From Polaromonas sp. YR568 (lineage in GTDB: Bacteria > Pseudomonadota > Gammaproteobacteria > Burkholderiales > Burkholderiaceae_C), in NCBI GenBank assembly GCA_945878995.1, contig CAMCUN010000013.1:1-63235 (forward strand): a DNA stretch of 63,235 nt. Direction: 5' to 3'. The notes under the pieces are model-generated. The model had not been told where the DNA came from. It made no database searches and worked only from the letters and a program-made list of their open reading frames with translations. The stretch's first letter is position 1. Every line of letters starts with the position of its first letter. Made by a program: the position numbers and the translations under genes. This document shows positions 1 through 8,198 of the stretch, piece by piece.

Positions 1-711
1 TACGGCAACAACATCCGGCAGGTGGCTTTTGATGCGGGCGTGAAAGACGCCTTTGCCTACCCGGGCTTTGTGCCAGCCTACATCCGGCCGCTGTTCTGCC
101 AGGGCAAGGGGCCTTTTCGCTGGGTGGCGCTGTCGGGCGACCCCGAGGACATCCGCAAGACAGACGCGCGCATGAAAGAGCTGTTCCCGGCCGACGCAGG
201 CCTGCACCGCTGGCTGGACATGGCCGGCGAGCGCATTGCCTTTCAGGGCCTGCCCGCGCGCATCTGCTGGATAGGCCTCGGCGAGCGCCACCGCGCGGGT
301 CTGGCCTTCAATGAGATGGTGCGCAGCGGCGAGCTCAAAGCACCCATCGTCATCGGCCGCGATCACCTGGACAGCGGCTCGGTGGCCAGCCCCAACCGCG
401 AGACCGAGGCCATGAAAGACGGCAGCGACGCGGTGTCTGACTGGCCGCTGCTCAACGCGCTGCTCAATACCGCCGGCGGCGCGACCTGGGTCAGCCTGCA
501 CCATGGCGGCGGCGTGGGCATGGGCTACTCACAGCACTCGGGCGTGGTCATCGTCTGCGACGGCACGCCCGAGGCCGACGCCCGCATCCGCCGCGTGCTC
601 TGGAACGATCCGGGCACCGGGGTGATGCGCCATGCCGACGCCGGCTACGAGGACGCCATCGCCTGCGCCCGCGCGCAGGGTCTGGACCTGCCCATGGTCA
701 AAGGCCAATGA
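1..711 (+). CDS. hutU: Urocanate hydratase, C-terminal part (5' end outside window)
   Basis: Urocanase converts urocanate to imidazolonepropionate, the second step of cytoplasmic histidine breakdown, using tightly bound NAD+ as an electrophile. The frame is open from the first base ([13 protein letters not shown]), so this is the last 236 residues of a protein usually about 560 long. The family block [18 protein letters not shown] is near residue 88 of the fragment; its Cys falls where the known active-site cysteine is expected. It is followed by [13 protein letters not shown] and by the glycine-rich [17 protein letters not shown]. The stop overlaps the next start as ATGA, so the downstream membrane-protein gene is probably cotranscribed. 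No truncation is visible other than the window edge. Confidence 0.95.
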   Translation, partial: YGNNIRQVAFDAGVKDAFAYPGFVPAYIRPLFCQGKGPFRWVALSGDPEDIRKTDARMKELFPADAGLHRWLDMAGERIAFQGLPARICWIGLGERHRAGLAFNEMVRSGELKAPIVIGRDHLDSGSVASPNRETEAMKDGSDAVSDWPLLNALLNTAGGATWVSLHHGGGVGMGYSQHSGVVIVCDGTPEADARIRRVLWNDPGTGVMRHADAGYEDAIACARAQGLDLPMVKGQ

Positions 712-1760
712 GTCTGCCCGCGGCCGGGTTGGCCGGCGGCCTGACCCTGCGCGCTCAGCGCATCCTTCGCCTGCTGCCCGGCCTGCTGCTGGCCGCTGGG
801 CTGGCGGCCCTGGCGCTGGGTCTGTCACGCTGGCAGCTGCTGAGCGCCAGCGGCCTGGGCGTGATGACCCTGGCCATCGTGCTGGGCATGGCCCTGGGCC
901 ACACCGGCTACCGGCACCTGGCGCCGCGCTGCGGCCCCGGCATAGACCTGGCGCGCAGCCGCCTGCTGCGCCTGGGCATCGTGCTCTACGGCGCCCGGCT
1001 GACCTTTCAGGATGTGGCCGAGGTGGGCCTGGCGGGCGTGCTGATCGCCGTGCTGGTGATGGGCTGCACGCTCATGCTGGCCGTCTGGCTGGGCCGGCGG
1101 CTGGGCCTGGAACCCAGCACGGCGCTGCTCATAGGCGCGGGCAGCGGCATCTGCGGCGTGGCCGCCGTGATGGCCACGCAGTCGCTGGCGCGGGCACGCG
1201 AGACTGAAGTGGCCATGGCGGTGACCACGGTGGTGCTCTTTGGCACCCTGGCCATGCTGCTCTACCCCTGGCTCTACACGCAGCTGGGCATGTCGGCGCA
1301 CGACTTCGGGCTGTACGCAGGCGCGACCATCCACGAGGTGGCCCAAGTGGTGGTGGTGGGCGAGCAGGTCGGAGGCGCGGCGGCGCGGGCGGCCGTCATC
1401 GAAAAGATGCTGCGCGTCATGATGCTCGCGCCCTTTTTGCTGCTGCTGCCCTTCACGGGCTGGCTGCAGGCGCGGCCGCAAACGCCGCGTTCGGCCGTAC
1501 CTCCGCTTTTTGCGCTGGGCTTCGTGGCGGTGATCGCCTGCAACTCGCTGGGCTGGCTGCCGGCGGCCTGGCGACCCGGTCTGCTGCTGGCCGACAGCGT
1601 GCTGCTGACCATGGCCATGGCCGCCATCGGTCTGCACACCCGGCTGGACGCCCTGCGGCAAAGCGGCGCGGTCCCGCTGCGGCTGGCCGGCGCGTTGTTC
1701 GTGTTCCTGGTGCTGGGCGGCTGGCTGATCCACTGGGCGGTGACGGGCGCTCTGGCCTGA
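708..1760 (+). CDS. YeiH/UPF0324 family membrane protein (putative sulfate exporter family)
   Basis: A 350-residue very hydrophobic protein with about ten predicted membrane segments. The blocks [31 protein letters not shown] and [20 protein letters not shown] are typical of the YeiH (Cons_hypoth698) family. Members are often labelled sulfate exporters on thin evidence, so the substrate is unknown. The start is fixed by the 4-base ATGA overlap with hutU, which suggests translational coupling. That position could mean a role tied to histidine breakdown or simply readthrough. The family call is firm; the function is not. Confidence 0.85.
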   Translation: MSLPAAGLAGGLTLRAQRILRLLPGLLLAAGLAALALGLSRWQLLSASGLGVMTLAIVLGMALGHTGYRHLAPRCGPGIDLARSRLLRLGIVLYGARLTFQDVAEVGLAGVLIAVLVMGCTLMLAVWLGRRLGLEPSTALLIGAGSGICGVAAVMATQSLARARETEVAMAVTTVVLFGTLAMLLYPWLYTQLGMSAHDFGLYAGATIHEVAQVVVVGEQVGGAAARAAVIEKMLRVMMLAPFLLLLPFTGWLQARPQTPRSAVPPLFALGFVAVIACNSLGWLPAAWRPGLLLADSVLLTMAMAAIGLHTRLDALRQSGAVPLRLAGALFVFLVLGGWLIHWAVTGALA

Positions 1761-1855
1761 TCGGCGGCCAGAGCGGCGGTCTGGCCTGCGCCTTGGGCGC
1801 TCAGACACCACGGGCCTTGGAATAAAAGCTTTGCTGAGTCCTTTTTGGGGCGGCA

Positions 1856-1868
1856 GATAATCTCTCCA
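1856..1868 (+). promoter_or_regulatory. Candidate -10 element of rodA, predicts leaderless mRNA
   Basis: GATAAT at 1856-1861 ends six bases before the rodA ATG at 1868, so transcription would begin at or within a base or two of the start codon. No Shine-Dalgarno sequence is present in front of the ATG. A possible -35 (TTGCTG, 1831-1836) sits 19 bp upstream of the -10, longer than ideal. Confidence 0.5.
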
Positions 1869-3022
1869 TGTCTGTGGTCTTTGATAAACCGCCTCTTTGG
1901 CGGCGTGCCATCCCCTTGTTTGAAGGCTTGGATGCCCCCTTGCTGATCGCCGTGGGCCTGTTGGCCTTGGCCGGCATGGTCATCATGTACTCCTCGGGCT
2001 ACGACCACGGCAGCCGGTTTGTGGACCACGGCCGCAACATGTTGATTGCAGCGGTGATCATGTTCGGCGTGGCCCAGGTGCCGCCGCAGCGGCTGATGTC
2101 TGTGGCTGTGCCTTTGTATGCCTTGGGCGTGGCGCTGTTGGTGGCGGTGGCCTTGTTTGGCATCACCAAAAAAGGCGCGACCCGCTGGATCAACCTGGGC
2201 GTGGTGATTCAGCCCAGCGAGTTGCTCAAAATTGCCATGCCGCTGATGCTGGCCTGGTGGTTCCAAAAGCGCGAGGGACTGCTCAGGCCGCTGGACTTTG
2301 TGGCGGCCGGCTTGTTGCTGGCCGTGCCAGTGGGCTTGATCATGAAGCAGCCCGACCTGGGCACCTCGCTGCTGGTCATGGCGGCGGGTTTGTCGGTGAT
2401 CTTTTTTGCCGGGCTGAACTGGCGCCTGGTGCTTCCGCCCTTGGTCATAGGCCTGTTGGGCATGGTGCTGCTGGTGGTGTTTGAGCCCCAGTTGTGTGCC
2501 AATGGTGTGCGCTGGGCTGTGTTGCACGACTACCAGCAGCAGCGCATTTGCACCTTGCTCGACCCCACGCGCGACCCGCTGGGCAAGGGTTTTCACATCA
2601 TCCAGGGCATGATTGCCATTGGTTCGGGCGGCTTTTTTGGCAAGGGCTTCATGTCGGGCACGCAGACGCACCTGGAGTTCATCCCCGAGCGCACCACCGA
2701 CTTTATTTTTGCGGCTTACTCTGAAGAGTTTGGCTTGCTGGGCAATTTGCTGCTGATTGCAGGCTTTGTCTTTTTGATTCTGAGGGGCCTGTCCATGGCG
2801 CTGGAGGCGTCGACCTTGTTTTCTCGCTTGTTGGCCGGCGCCATCACCATGATTTTTTTCACCTACGCCTTTGTCAATATGGGCATGGTCAGCGGTATCT
2901 TGCCGGTGGTGGGCGTGCCGCTGCCCTTTGTGAGCTACGGCGGCACTGCCATGGTCACCCTGGGGCTGGCACTGGGCATGCTGCTGTCCATAGGCCGGGC
3001 CAAGCGGCTGGTACAAACCTGA
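1868..3022 (+). CDS. rodA: Peptidoglycan glycosyltransferase RodA (MrdB)
   Basis: SEDS-family polytopic enzyme that polymerises lipid II into glycan strands for side-wall growth, together with PBP2 and the Rod complex. The 384 residues carry the SEDS pattern of about ten membrane segments, the motif GATRWINLG(V)VIQPSE, KQPDLGTSLL in the fourth region, and the C-terminal IPERTTDFIFAAYSEEFGLLG and PLPFVSYGGTAM blocks. Length matches typical RodA (about 370-385). No mrdA (PBP2) gene is adjacent inside the window on this side; the gene upstream is unrelated. The start ATG at 1868 follows a -10-like hexamer directly. Confident assignment; FtsW is excluded by the RodA-like KKGATRW and length. Confidence 0.95.
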   Translation: MSVVFDKPPLWRRAIPLFEGLDAPLLIAVGLLALAGMVIMYSSGYDHGSRFVDHGRNMLIAAVIMFGVAQVPPQRLMSVAVPLYALGVALLVAVALFGITKKGATRWINLGVVIQPSELLKIAMPLMLAWWFQKREGLLRPLDFVAAGLLLAVPVGLIMKQPDLGTSLLVMAAGLSVIFFAGLNWRLVLPPLVIGLLGMVLLVVFEPQLCANGVRWAVLHDYQQQRICTLLDPTRDPLGKGFHIIQGMIAIGSGGFFGKGFMSGTQTHLEFIPERTTDFIFAAYSEEFGLLGNLLLIAGFVFLILRGLSMALEASTLFSRLLAGAITMIFFTYAFVNMGMVSGILPVVGVPLPFVSYGGTAMVTLGLALGMLLSIGRAKRLVQT

Positions 3023-3051
3023 TTCAAGTCTGATTCAAGCCTGATTCAGCC
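3019..3051 (+). repeat. Three tandem 11-bp repeats at the rodA stop codon
   Basis: CTGATTCAAGT, CTGATTCAAGC and CTGATTCAGCC run head to tail from the rodA stop codon onwards. The first copy includes the TGA. No function is evident; slipped-strand duplication is the simple explanation. Confidence 0.7.
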
Positions 3052-3058
3052 CTCTACT

Positions 3059-3094
3059 TTGCCCGGAGCGTGCGGGCTCCTACAATTTGCTTCA
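3059..3094 (+). promoter_or_regulatory. Promoter of tldD, predicts leaderless mRNA
   Basis: TTGCCC (3059-3064), a 16-bp spacer and TACAAT (3081-3086) form a recognisable sigma-70 promoter. The ATG at 3094 lies seven bases after the -10, so the transcript should start at the codon or one base before it. A GTG at 3070 would lie inside the promoter, which argues for the ATG at 3094. Confidence 0.6.
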
Positions 3095-4632
3095 TGACCC
3101 AATTGCAATCTCACAGCGCCGGCAGCCGCCGCAGCGCGGCCGCAGCCTCACTCAAGCTGAGCACCGCTTCCACCACCGAACGCCTGGCCATTGCCGAGCA
3201 ATTGCTGCTGGAGCCTTTTGGCCTGGACCGCGGCCACCTGCGGCGCGCGCTGGCAGAGATTGCCGCCCACGGGGCCGATGACGCCGACCTTTACTTTCAG
3301 TACACGCGCAGCGAAGGCTGGAGCCTGGAAGAGGGCATTGTCAAAACCGGCTCCTTCAGCATCGACCAGGGCGTGGGCGTGCGGGCGGTCAGTGGTGAGA
3401 AAACCGCTTTTGCGTACTCTGATGACATTTCAGCGGCCTCCTTGCTGGACGCCGCCCACACGGTGCGCAGCATTGCTTCGGCGGGCGCAAACGCCCGCGT
3501 CAAGGCTGGGCGTGTGGGCAAAGGCCCGGCGGCCAAGATTGCGGCCAGCCGCTCGCTTTATGTGGGCACAGACCCCATTGCCACGATGGACAGCACGGCC
3601 AAGGTGGCCTTGCTTGAAAAGGTGGAAAAACTGGCTAAAGCCAAAGACCCGCGCATTGTGCAAGTCATGGCCGGGCTGGCCATGGAGTACGACGTGGTGA
3701 TGGTGGCGCGCGCCGACGGCACGCTGGCCGCTGACGTGCGGCCGCTGGTGCGCTTGAGCGTGTCGGTGATTGCCGAGCAGGGCGGGCGCCGCGAGACGGG
3801 TTCCAGCGGCGGCGGCGGCCGGTTTGGCCTGGCTTACTTTGACGACGAACTGATTGACACCTACGCCCGCGACGCCGTGCAGGCCGCGCTCACCAACTTA
3901 GACGCCCGCCCCGCCCCTGCAGGCGAGCTGACTGTGGTGCTTGGCCCAGGCTGGCCCGGCATTTTGCTGCACGAGGCCATTGGCCACGGGCTGGAGGGTG
4001 ACTTCAACCGCAAGGGCTCCAGCGCCTTTGCAGGCCGCATTGGCCAGCGCGTGGCGGCCAAGGGCGTGACGGTGCTGGATGACGGCACCATGGCCGACCG
4101 CCGTGGCTCGCTCAACGTGGACGACGAGGGCAACCCCAGCCAGCGCAATGTGCTGATTGAAGACGGCATTTTGAAGGGCTACATCCAGGACTCGCTCAAC
4201 GCGCGGCTGATGAAGGTCAAGCCCACCGGCAACGGCAGGCGCGAAAGCTACGCCCACCTGCCCATGCCGCGCATGACCAACACCTACATGCTGGGCGGCG
4301 ACAAAGCGCCCGAGGAAATTGTGGCCAGCATCAAAAAAGGCTTGTACGCCACCAACTTTGGCGGCGGCCAGGTGGACATCACCTCGGGCAAGTTTGTGTT
4401 CTCGGCCAGCGAAGCTTTTTGGGTGGAAAACGGCAAGATCCAATACCCGGTCAAAGGCGCGACCATTGTGGGCAATGGCCCCGATGCGCTCAAGCGCGTG
4501 TCCATGATTGGCAACGACATGCGGCTGGACAGCGGCGTGGGCACCTGCGGCAAAGAGGGCCAAAGCGTGCCCGTGGGCGTGGGCCAGCCCACGCTGCGCA
4601 TTGACGGCATCACCGTGGGTGGCACGGCCTAA
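3094..4632 (+). CDS. tldD: Metalloprotease TldD
   Basis: TldD, with its partner TldE/PmbA, forms a cytosolic zinc protease that cleaves unfolded peptides and matures some ribosomal peptides. This 512-residue protein has the catalytic helix HEAIGHGLEGDFNRKGSSAF at residues 293-312 with the HExxxH zinc motif, preceded by the LGPGWPGILL strand. A conserved glycine-rich C-terminal barrel region follows (TNFGGGQVDITSGKFVFSAS, KGATIVGNGP, DSGVGTCGKEGQ). The start at 3094 fits the family N-terminus; the first 25 residues (Ser/Ala rich) are probably disordered. No pmbA is in the window. It converges with the ABC-transporter operon on the other strand. Confidence 0.95.
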   Translation: MTQLQSHSAGSRRSAAAASLKLSTASTTERLAIAEQLLLEPFGLDRGHLRRALAEIAAHGADDADLYFQYTRSEGWSLEEGIVKTGSFSIDQGVGVRAVSGEKTAFAYSDDISAASLLDAAHTVRSIASAGANARVKAGRVGKGPAAKIAASRSLYVGTDPIATMDSTAKVALLEKVEKLAKAKDPRIVQVMAGLAMEYDVVMVARADGTLAADVRPLVRLSVSVIAEQGGRRETGSSGGGGRFGLAYFDDELIDTYARDAVQAALTNLDARPAPAGELTVVLGPGWPGILLHEAIGHGLEGDFNRKGSSAFAGRIGQRVAAKGVTVLDDGTMADRRGSLNVDDEGNPSQRNVLIEDGILKGYIQDSLNARLMKVKPTGNGRRESYAHLPMPRMTNTYMLGGDKAPEEIVASIKKGLYATNFGGGQVDITSGKFVFSASEAFWVENGKIQYPVKGATIVGNGPDALKRVSMIGNDMRLDSGVGTCGKEGQSVPVGVGQPTLRIDGITVGGTA

Positions 4633-4641
4633 AAAGCCAAA

Positions 4642-4669
4642 GCTCAAAGGCCTGTCAAAGCCTTTGAGC
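4642..4669. terminator. Hairpin between convergent tldD and livF
   Basis: GCTCAAAGG (4642-4650) and CCTTTGAGC (4661-4669) form a perfect 9-bp stem with a 10-nt loop in the short gap between two convergent genes. There is no clear U-tract, so efficiency is uncertain, but the position suits a shared bidirectional terminator. Confidence 0.5.
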
Positions 4670-4674
4670 GGTTC

Positions 4675-5331
4675 TCAAGCCAGGTTGGCGCCGCGCTCAA
4701 TCACCACGGTGGCGTCGAGCATGCTGCTGGCGTGGTTTTGGTCAGACTGGCTGATCAGCACCGACAGGCCGCTGCCGCGCAGCCCGCCCACCACCTCGGA
4801 CAAGCGCTGCGACAGCGCGGGCGCCACGCCCTCAAAAGGCTCGTCCAGCAAGAGCAGGCGCTGGCCAATGGTCAGCGCCCTGGCCAGAGCCACCATTTTT
4901 TGCTGGCCGCCCGACAGCAGCATGGCCTTGCGTTCGCGCATGGGCAGCAACTCGGGCAGCACTTGGTAGACAAATTCAAGGCGTTCTTTGAGTGGCAGCA
5001 CGGGCTGTGCCCACAAGGGCACGCAAATGTTTTCTTCCACGGTCAGCTCGGGCACCAGGCCCCGGTCTTCAGGCATGTAGCCAATGCCCAAGCGCGCCCG
5101 TTCGTGCGCGGCCTGGCCCTGCAGGGTTTTGCCGTCAAAGTTCAGGCTACCACCCAGCAATGTCAGGTGGCCCATCAGGGTGCGCATGACGGTGGTTTTG
5201 CCCGCGCCGTTGCGGCCGATCAGGCCCACCAGTTGACCAGGCGCTATGGTCAAAGACAGGCCGCGCAGGATTTCTACGTTTTGAATGGAGACCTGTGCAG
5301 ATTCCAGATGAATAAGAGGGGTGGCGCTCAT
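4675..5331 (-). CDS. livF: High-affinity amino-acid/amide ABC transporter ATP-binding protein, LivF type
   Basis: One of the two cytoplasmic ATPases of a LivHMGF-type importer. The 218 residues show Walker A GRNGAGKTT (near 37-45), the signature LLSGGQQKMVALARAL, Walker B LLLLDEPFEGVAP and a switch His replaced in the local context LISQSDQN. That last motif reads ISQSDQ where many LivF proteins have VEQN, a mild divergence. It is last in the operon and overlaps livG by four bases. LivF proteins are usually about 235 residues, so this one is slightly short at the C-terminus but has all nucleotide-binding motifs. The substrate (branched-chain amino acid, urea, or other polar compound) cannot be read from the ATPase. 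Confidence 0.9.
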   Translation of the reverse strand: MSATPLIHLESAQVSIQNVEILRGLSLTIAPGQLVGLIGRNGAGKTTVMRTLMGHLTLLGGSLNFDGKTLQGQAAHERARLGIGYMPEDRGLVPELTVEENICVPLWAQPVLPLKERLEFVYQVLPELLPMRERKAMLLSGGQQKMVALARALTIGQRLLLLDEPFEGVAPALSQRLSEVVGGLRGSGLSVLISQSDQNHASSMLDATVVIERGANLA

Positions 5332-6146
5332 GCTGTGGCCTCTCGGTGTGCGCTGAGTGCATGGGAGGTGCGGGATGCGGGTGCCAGACCCGTGACATGG
5401 CGTTGGACCTCGGGGTCGGTGATGACCTGCTCGGCCTGGCCGTCGGCAATCACACGGCCGCTGTAAAAAGCCGCCACGCGGCTGGCGTAGCGGCGCACGA
5501 TGTCCATGTCGTGCTCTACAAACACCACGCTGACTTGCTCTTGGCTGCGCTCAATGGCCTGCACCACGGTGTCCATGGTGGCGTATTTTTCATCGGCGCT
5601 GACACCGCTGGTGGGCTCGTCAAGCAAGAGCAGCTTGGGCTGGCCGGTCAGGGCCATGGCAATGTCCAGCAATTTGCGCACGCCGCCGGGCAACTCGCGC
5701 ACCGTTTGCATGGCCATAGTCTGCAGGCCAAAGCGCTCAAGCAGGTCCATGCTGCGGGCCACAGACTCGGCGTCGTGCGCGGGCCGCAAAAAATGGCGGC
5801 TGCCTTGGTTGGCGTGCCAGGCCGCCAGCACGTTGTCGAGCACGCTCATGTGCAGGTACAGCTGTGGAATTTGAAACGAGCGCGCCACGCCTTTGAGCGT
5901 GATCTCGCGCGGAGAGCGCTGCGTGATGTCCTCGCCTGCCAGCAAGATCCGGCCTGCGCTGGGCTTGAGGTAGCCGGTGATCATGTTCACAAACGTGGTC
6001 TTGCCTGCGCCGTTGCTGCCAATCAGGCACAGGCGCTCGCCTTGCTGAATGTCTATGCACACATCGGCGGCGGCCACCACCGCGCCAAAGCTGCGTTGCA
6101 GCCCTTGGGCCGAGAGCACGGGCTGGCGGTTTGAAGCTGCGTTCAT
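5328..6146 (-). CDS. livG: High-affinity amino-acid/amide ABC transporter ATP-binding protein, LivG type
   Basis: Second ATPase of the importer. The 272-residue protein has Walker A GSNGAGKTT, the Q-loop region, an LPGGVRKLLDIAMAL signature (LPGG instead of the usual LSGG), Walker B LLLLDEPTSGVS and the switch region VFVEHDMDIVRRYASRV. The C-terminal segment GRVIADGQAEQVITDPEVQRHV is characteristic of LivG. It overlaps livM by four bases at its start (ATGA) and livF at its end, so the three are translationally coupled. The LPGG substitution probably keeps ATP binding, but this is not tested. Confidence 0.9.
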   Translation of the reverse strand: MNAASNRQPVLSAQGLQRSFGAVVAAADVCIDIQQGERLCLIGSNGAGKTTFVNMITGYLKPSAGRILLAGEDITQRSPREITLKGVARSFQIPQLYLHMSVLDNVLAAWHANQGSRHFLRPAHDAESVARSMDLLERFGLQTMAMQTVRELPGGVRKLLDIAMALTGQPKLLLLDEPTSGVSADEKYATMDTVVQAIERSQEQVSVVFVEHDMDIVRRYASRVAAFYSGRVIADGQAEQVITDPEVQRHVTGLAPASRTSHALSAHREATA

Positions 6147-7150
6147 GGGGCGGTCCCTCCCAAAGGCGGCGCTGGCCGCGCACGGCGCATGGGGAACTTC
6201 TGGGCCAGGGAGCCCAGGCCATCAGGCAAAAAGCGGATCACCAACAGCAAAAACAAACCCAATGAAAATTGCCAGGTGTTGGGAAAGTAGGAGCTGGAAA
6301 ACGAGCGCACCAGCTCCAGCAAAAACGAGCTCGCCAAAATCGCCAGCACACTGTGCTGCCCAGCCAAGATGGCCACAAACACAAACTCTCCCGAGGTGGT
6401 CCAGTAAGAAAAGTTAGGCTCAATGTGGCCCAGCGCCAACACCGACAGCGCGCCGCCCACCCCGCCCAGGAAAGCGGCCAGAACGTAGTTCCAGGCCACC
6501 ACGTTGACCACGGAAGAACCTAAGTACTCCACGCGCAATTCGTTCTCGCGCACGGCCAGCGACAGCAGACCGCGCGACGAGTTGCAGTACAGGCGCACCA
6601 AGCTGGCCAGCAGGCAGGTGAAAAACGCCGTCACGCTCCACAGCAGCAACTCGGGCCGCGACGCTGGGGCGAGCATGCCAAAGAGGGTGGGGCGCGAGAC
6701 ATTAAAGCCGTCAGAGCCGCCCAGGGATTCAGATTTCATGAGCACGCCGTACATCACCATGGACAGCGCCAGCGTCAGCATGGCAAAAAAGATGCCTCGG
6801 TAGCGCGCCAGCAGCGGTGCAAAGGGCGCGGCCACCAAGAGCGCAGCCACCCCGCCCAGCAGGCACAGCAGCAGGGCATCGCGCACGCCCAGGTGGTTAA
6901 AGGCGAGCGCGGCGGCATAGCCCCCGGCGGCAAACACCAGGCCCTGGCCAAAGGGCACCACGCCGCTGCGCATCATGATCAAAATACCCAGCGAAACCAG
7001 GCCATTGGCCAGTGACAAGGTGGCCAGCGAGACCACCCATTTGGGCGAAAAATAGCCAAAGAGCATCAAGCCCACAAAGCCCAGCACGGCCAGCGACAAC
7101 AGGCGCGTGGCGGATTGGGGCACAAAGTAAAGAGATGGCACGGTGTTCAT
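6143..7150 (-). CDS. livM: ABC transporter permease, LivM type
   Basis: Inner-membrane permease (335 residues) with about nine to ten hydrophobic segments. The family blocks are GLVSLGILIMMRSGVVPFGQGLVFAAGGYAAAL, FFAMLTLALSMVMYGVLMKSESLGGSDG, RENELRVEYLGSS and AAFLGGVGGALSVLALGHIEPNFSYWTTSGEFV. The QGLVFAAGGY and GGSDG stretches match the conserved pore-side loops of LivM. It sits five bases downstream of livH and overlaps livG. Function depends on LivH, LivG, LivF and the binding protein encoded first in the operon. Confidence 0.9.
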   Translation of the reverse strand: MNTVPSLYFVPQSATRLLSLAVLGFVGLMLFGYFSPKWVVSLATLSLANGLVSLGILIMMRSGVVPFGQGLVFAAGGYAAALAFNHLGVRDALLLCLLGGVAALLVAAPFAPLLARYRGIFFAMLTLALSMVMYGVLMKSESLGGSDGFNVSRPTLFGMLAPASRPELLLWSVTAFFTCLLASLVRLYCNSSRGLLSLAVRENELRVEYLGSSVVNVVAWNYVLAAFLGGVGGALSVLALGHIEPNFSYWTTSGEFVFVAILAGQHSVLAILASSFLLELVRSFSSSYFPNTWQFSLGLFLLLVIRFLPDGLGSLAQKFPMRRARPAPPLGGTAP

Positions 7151-7154
7151 GGCC

Positions 7155-8051
7155 TCAAATCTTTCGCGCCTGAATGCGTTGGAACAGCCCTTCGGGCTTG
7201 AAGACCAAGATGACAGCCATCACCACGTAAATGCTGAACAACTCGGCCGGCGGCCACAGGTGCACCGAGGCGGCCCGCGCCAAGCCCACCACCAAAGCCC
7301 CAATGGCCGCGCCCTCAATGCTGCCCAACCCGCCAATGATGACCACGGCAAAGCTGGTGATGATCACGCCCACGCTCAGCCCAGGCTGCACGGAAATCAT
7401 GGGCGCCGTCAAGGCGCCGCCCAGCGCCGCCAAAAACACCCCAGCGCTGAACGCGCCGGCATAAATGCGCGAAATCCGCACGCCCATGCTGGAGGCCACT
7501 TCCGGGCTATGGATCACGGCGGTGACTATTTTCCCGGTGCGGGTGTGGTTGAGCACCCACCAGGTCAGCAGCCCACACAGCAGCGCCACCCCAATGAGCA
7601 AGATGTCGTAGGTCACGTAGCTCAGTCCACCGAGCTCGATGTTGCCAAAGGCTTGGTAGGTGTCGGACACGTAGTAGGGGTTGACGCCCCAAATCATTTT
7701 CATGACGTCCTCGAGCATGAGGAACATGGCGTAGGTCACCAGCACCAAGAGCACCTCGTCCCGGCCATAAAACATGCGCAAGAGGCCGCGCTCGGTCAGG
7801 GGCGCGACCAAGGCGGCCACGCCCACGGCGGCCATCACCAAGGCCACCACGCCCAGCGCGGGCGAGACCTTCATGGACAAGACCCAGCCCACCAGGCTGG
7901 CGCCGGCGTAAGCGCCAATGGCGTAAAAACTACCGTGGGCGATGTTGAGGATTTTCAACACCCCAAACACCAGGGTCAGCCCCAGGGCCACCACAAACAG
8001 CCAAGAGGCGTAGGTAATGCCGTCGAACAAAATGGTTTGCAGCAGGCTCAT
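7155..8051 (-). CDS. livH: ABC transporter permease, LivH type
   Basis: Inner-membrane permease (298 residues, normal length) that pairs with LivM. Diagnostic blocks are FDGITYASWLFVVALGLTLVFGVLKILNIAHGSFYAIGAY at the N-terminus, the cytoplasmic RGLLRMFYGRDEVLLVLVTYAMFL, GVRISRIYAGAFSAGVFLAALGGALTAP and the C-terminal VVIIGGLGSIEGAAIGALVVGLAR, which holds the ATPase-contact loop. It follows the binding-protein gene after a 147-bp gap that contains a strong hairpin, so permease expression is probably lower than that of the binding protein. Confidence 0.92.
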   Translation of the reverse strand: MSLLQTILFDGITYASWLFVVALGLTLVFGVLKILNIAHGSFYAIGAYAGASLVGWVLSMKVSPALGVVALVMAAVGVAALVAPLTERGLLRMFYGRDEVLLVLVTYAMFLMLEDVMKMIWGVNPYYVSDTYQAFGNIELGGLSYVTYDILLIGVALLCGLLTWWVLNHTRTGKIVTAVIHSPEVASSMGVRISRIYAGAFSAGVFLAALGGALTAPMISVQPGLSVGVIITSFAVVIIGGLGSIEGAAIGALVVGLARAASVHLWPPAELFSIYVVMAVILVFKPEGLFQRIQARKI

Positions 8052-8137
8052 GCGGGCCTTAAAAAGGTCAAAATGGCATCACGACCCCCACTCAGGGAGG
8101 TCTCAAGGGCCGGGAAAACTGAAGAAACTGGAAAGTG

Positions 8138-8171
8138 GCACCAAGGCCAGCCCATGGCTGGCCCTTGGTGC
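8138..8171 (-). promoter_or_regulatory. Intra-operon hairpin between binding-protein gene and livH
   Basis: GCACCAAGGCCAGCC and GGCTGGCCCTTGGTGC pair around a CAT loop with a single bulge, just after the binding-protein stop on the minus strand. There is no U-tract. Such hairpins commonly protect the upstream mRNA and lower expression of the permease genes; that role is inferred from position. Confidence 0.6.
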
Positions 8172-8198
8172 AGTGCGGCCTTTAGCGCTGCAGCGCGT

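Noticed and set aside
1274..3016. Long open frame (about 580 codons) on the minus strand opposite rodA
   Set aside because: It is Gln/His/Arg-rich with no recognisable domains, a common effect of high-GC codon bias on the opposite strand. RodA on the plus strand is unambiguous.
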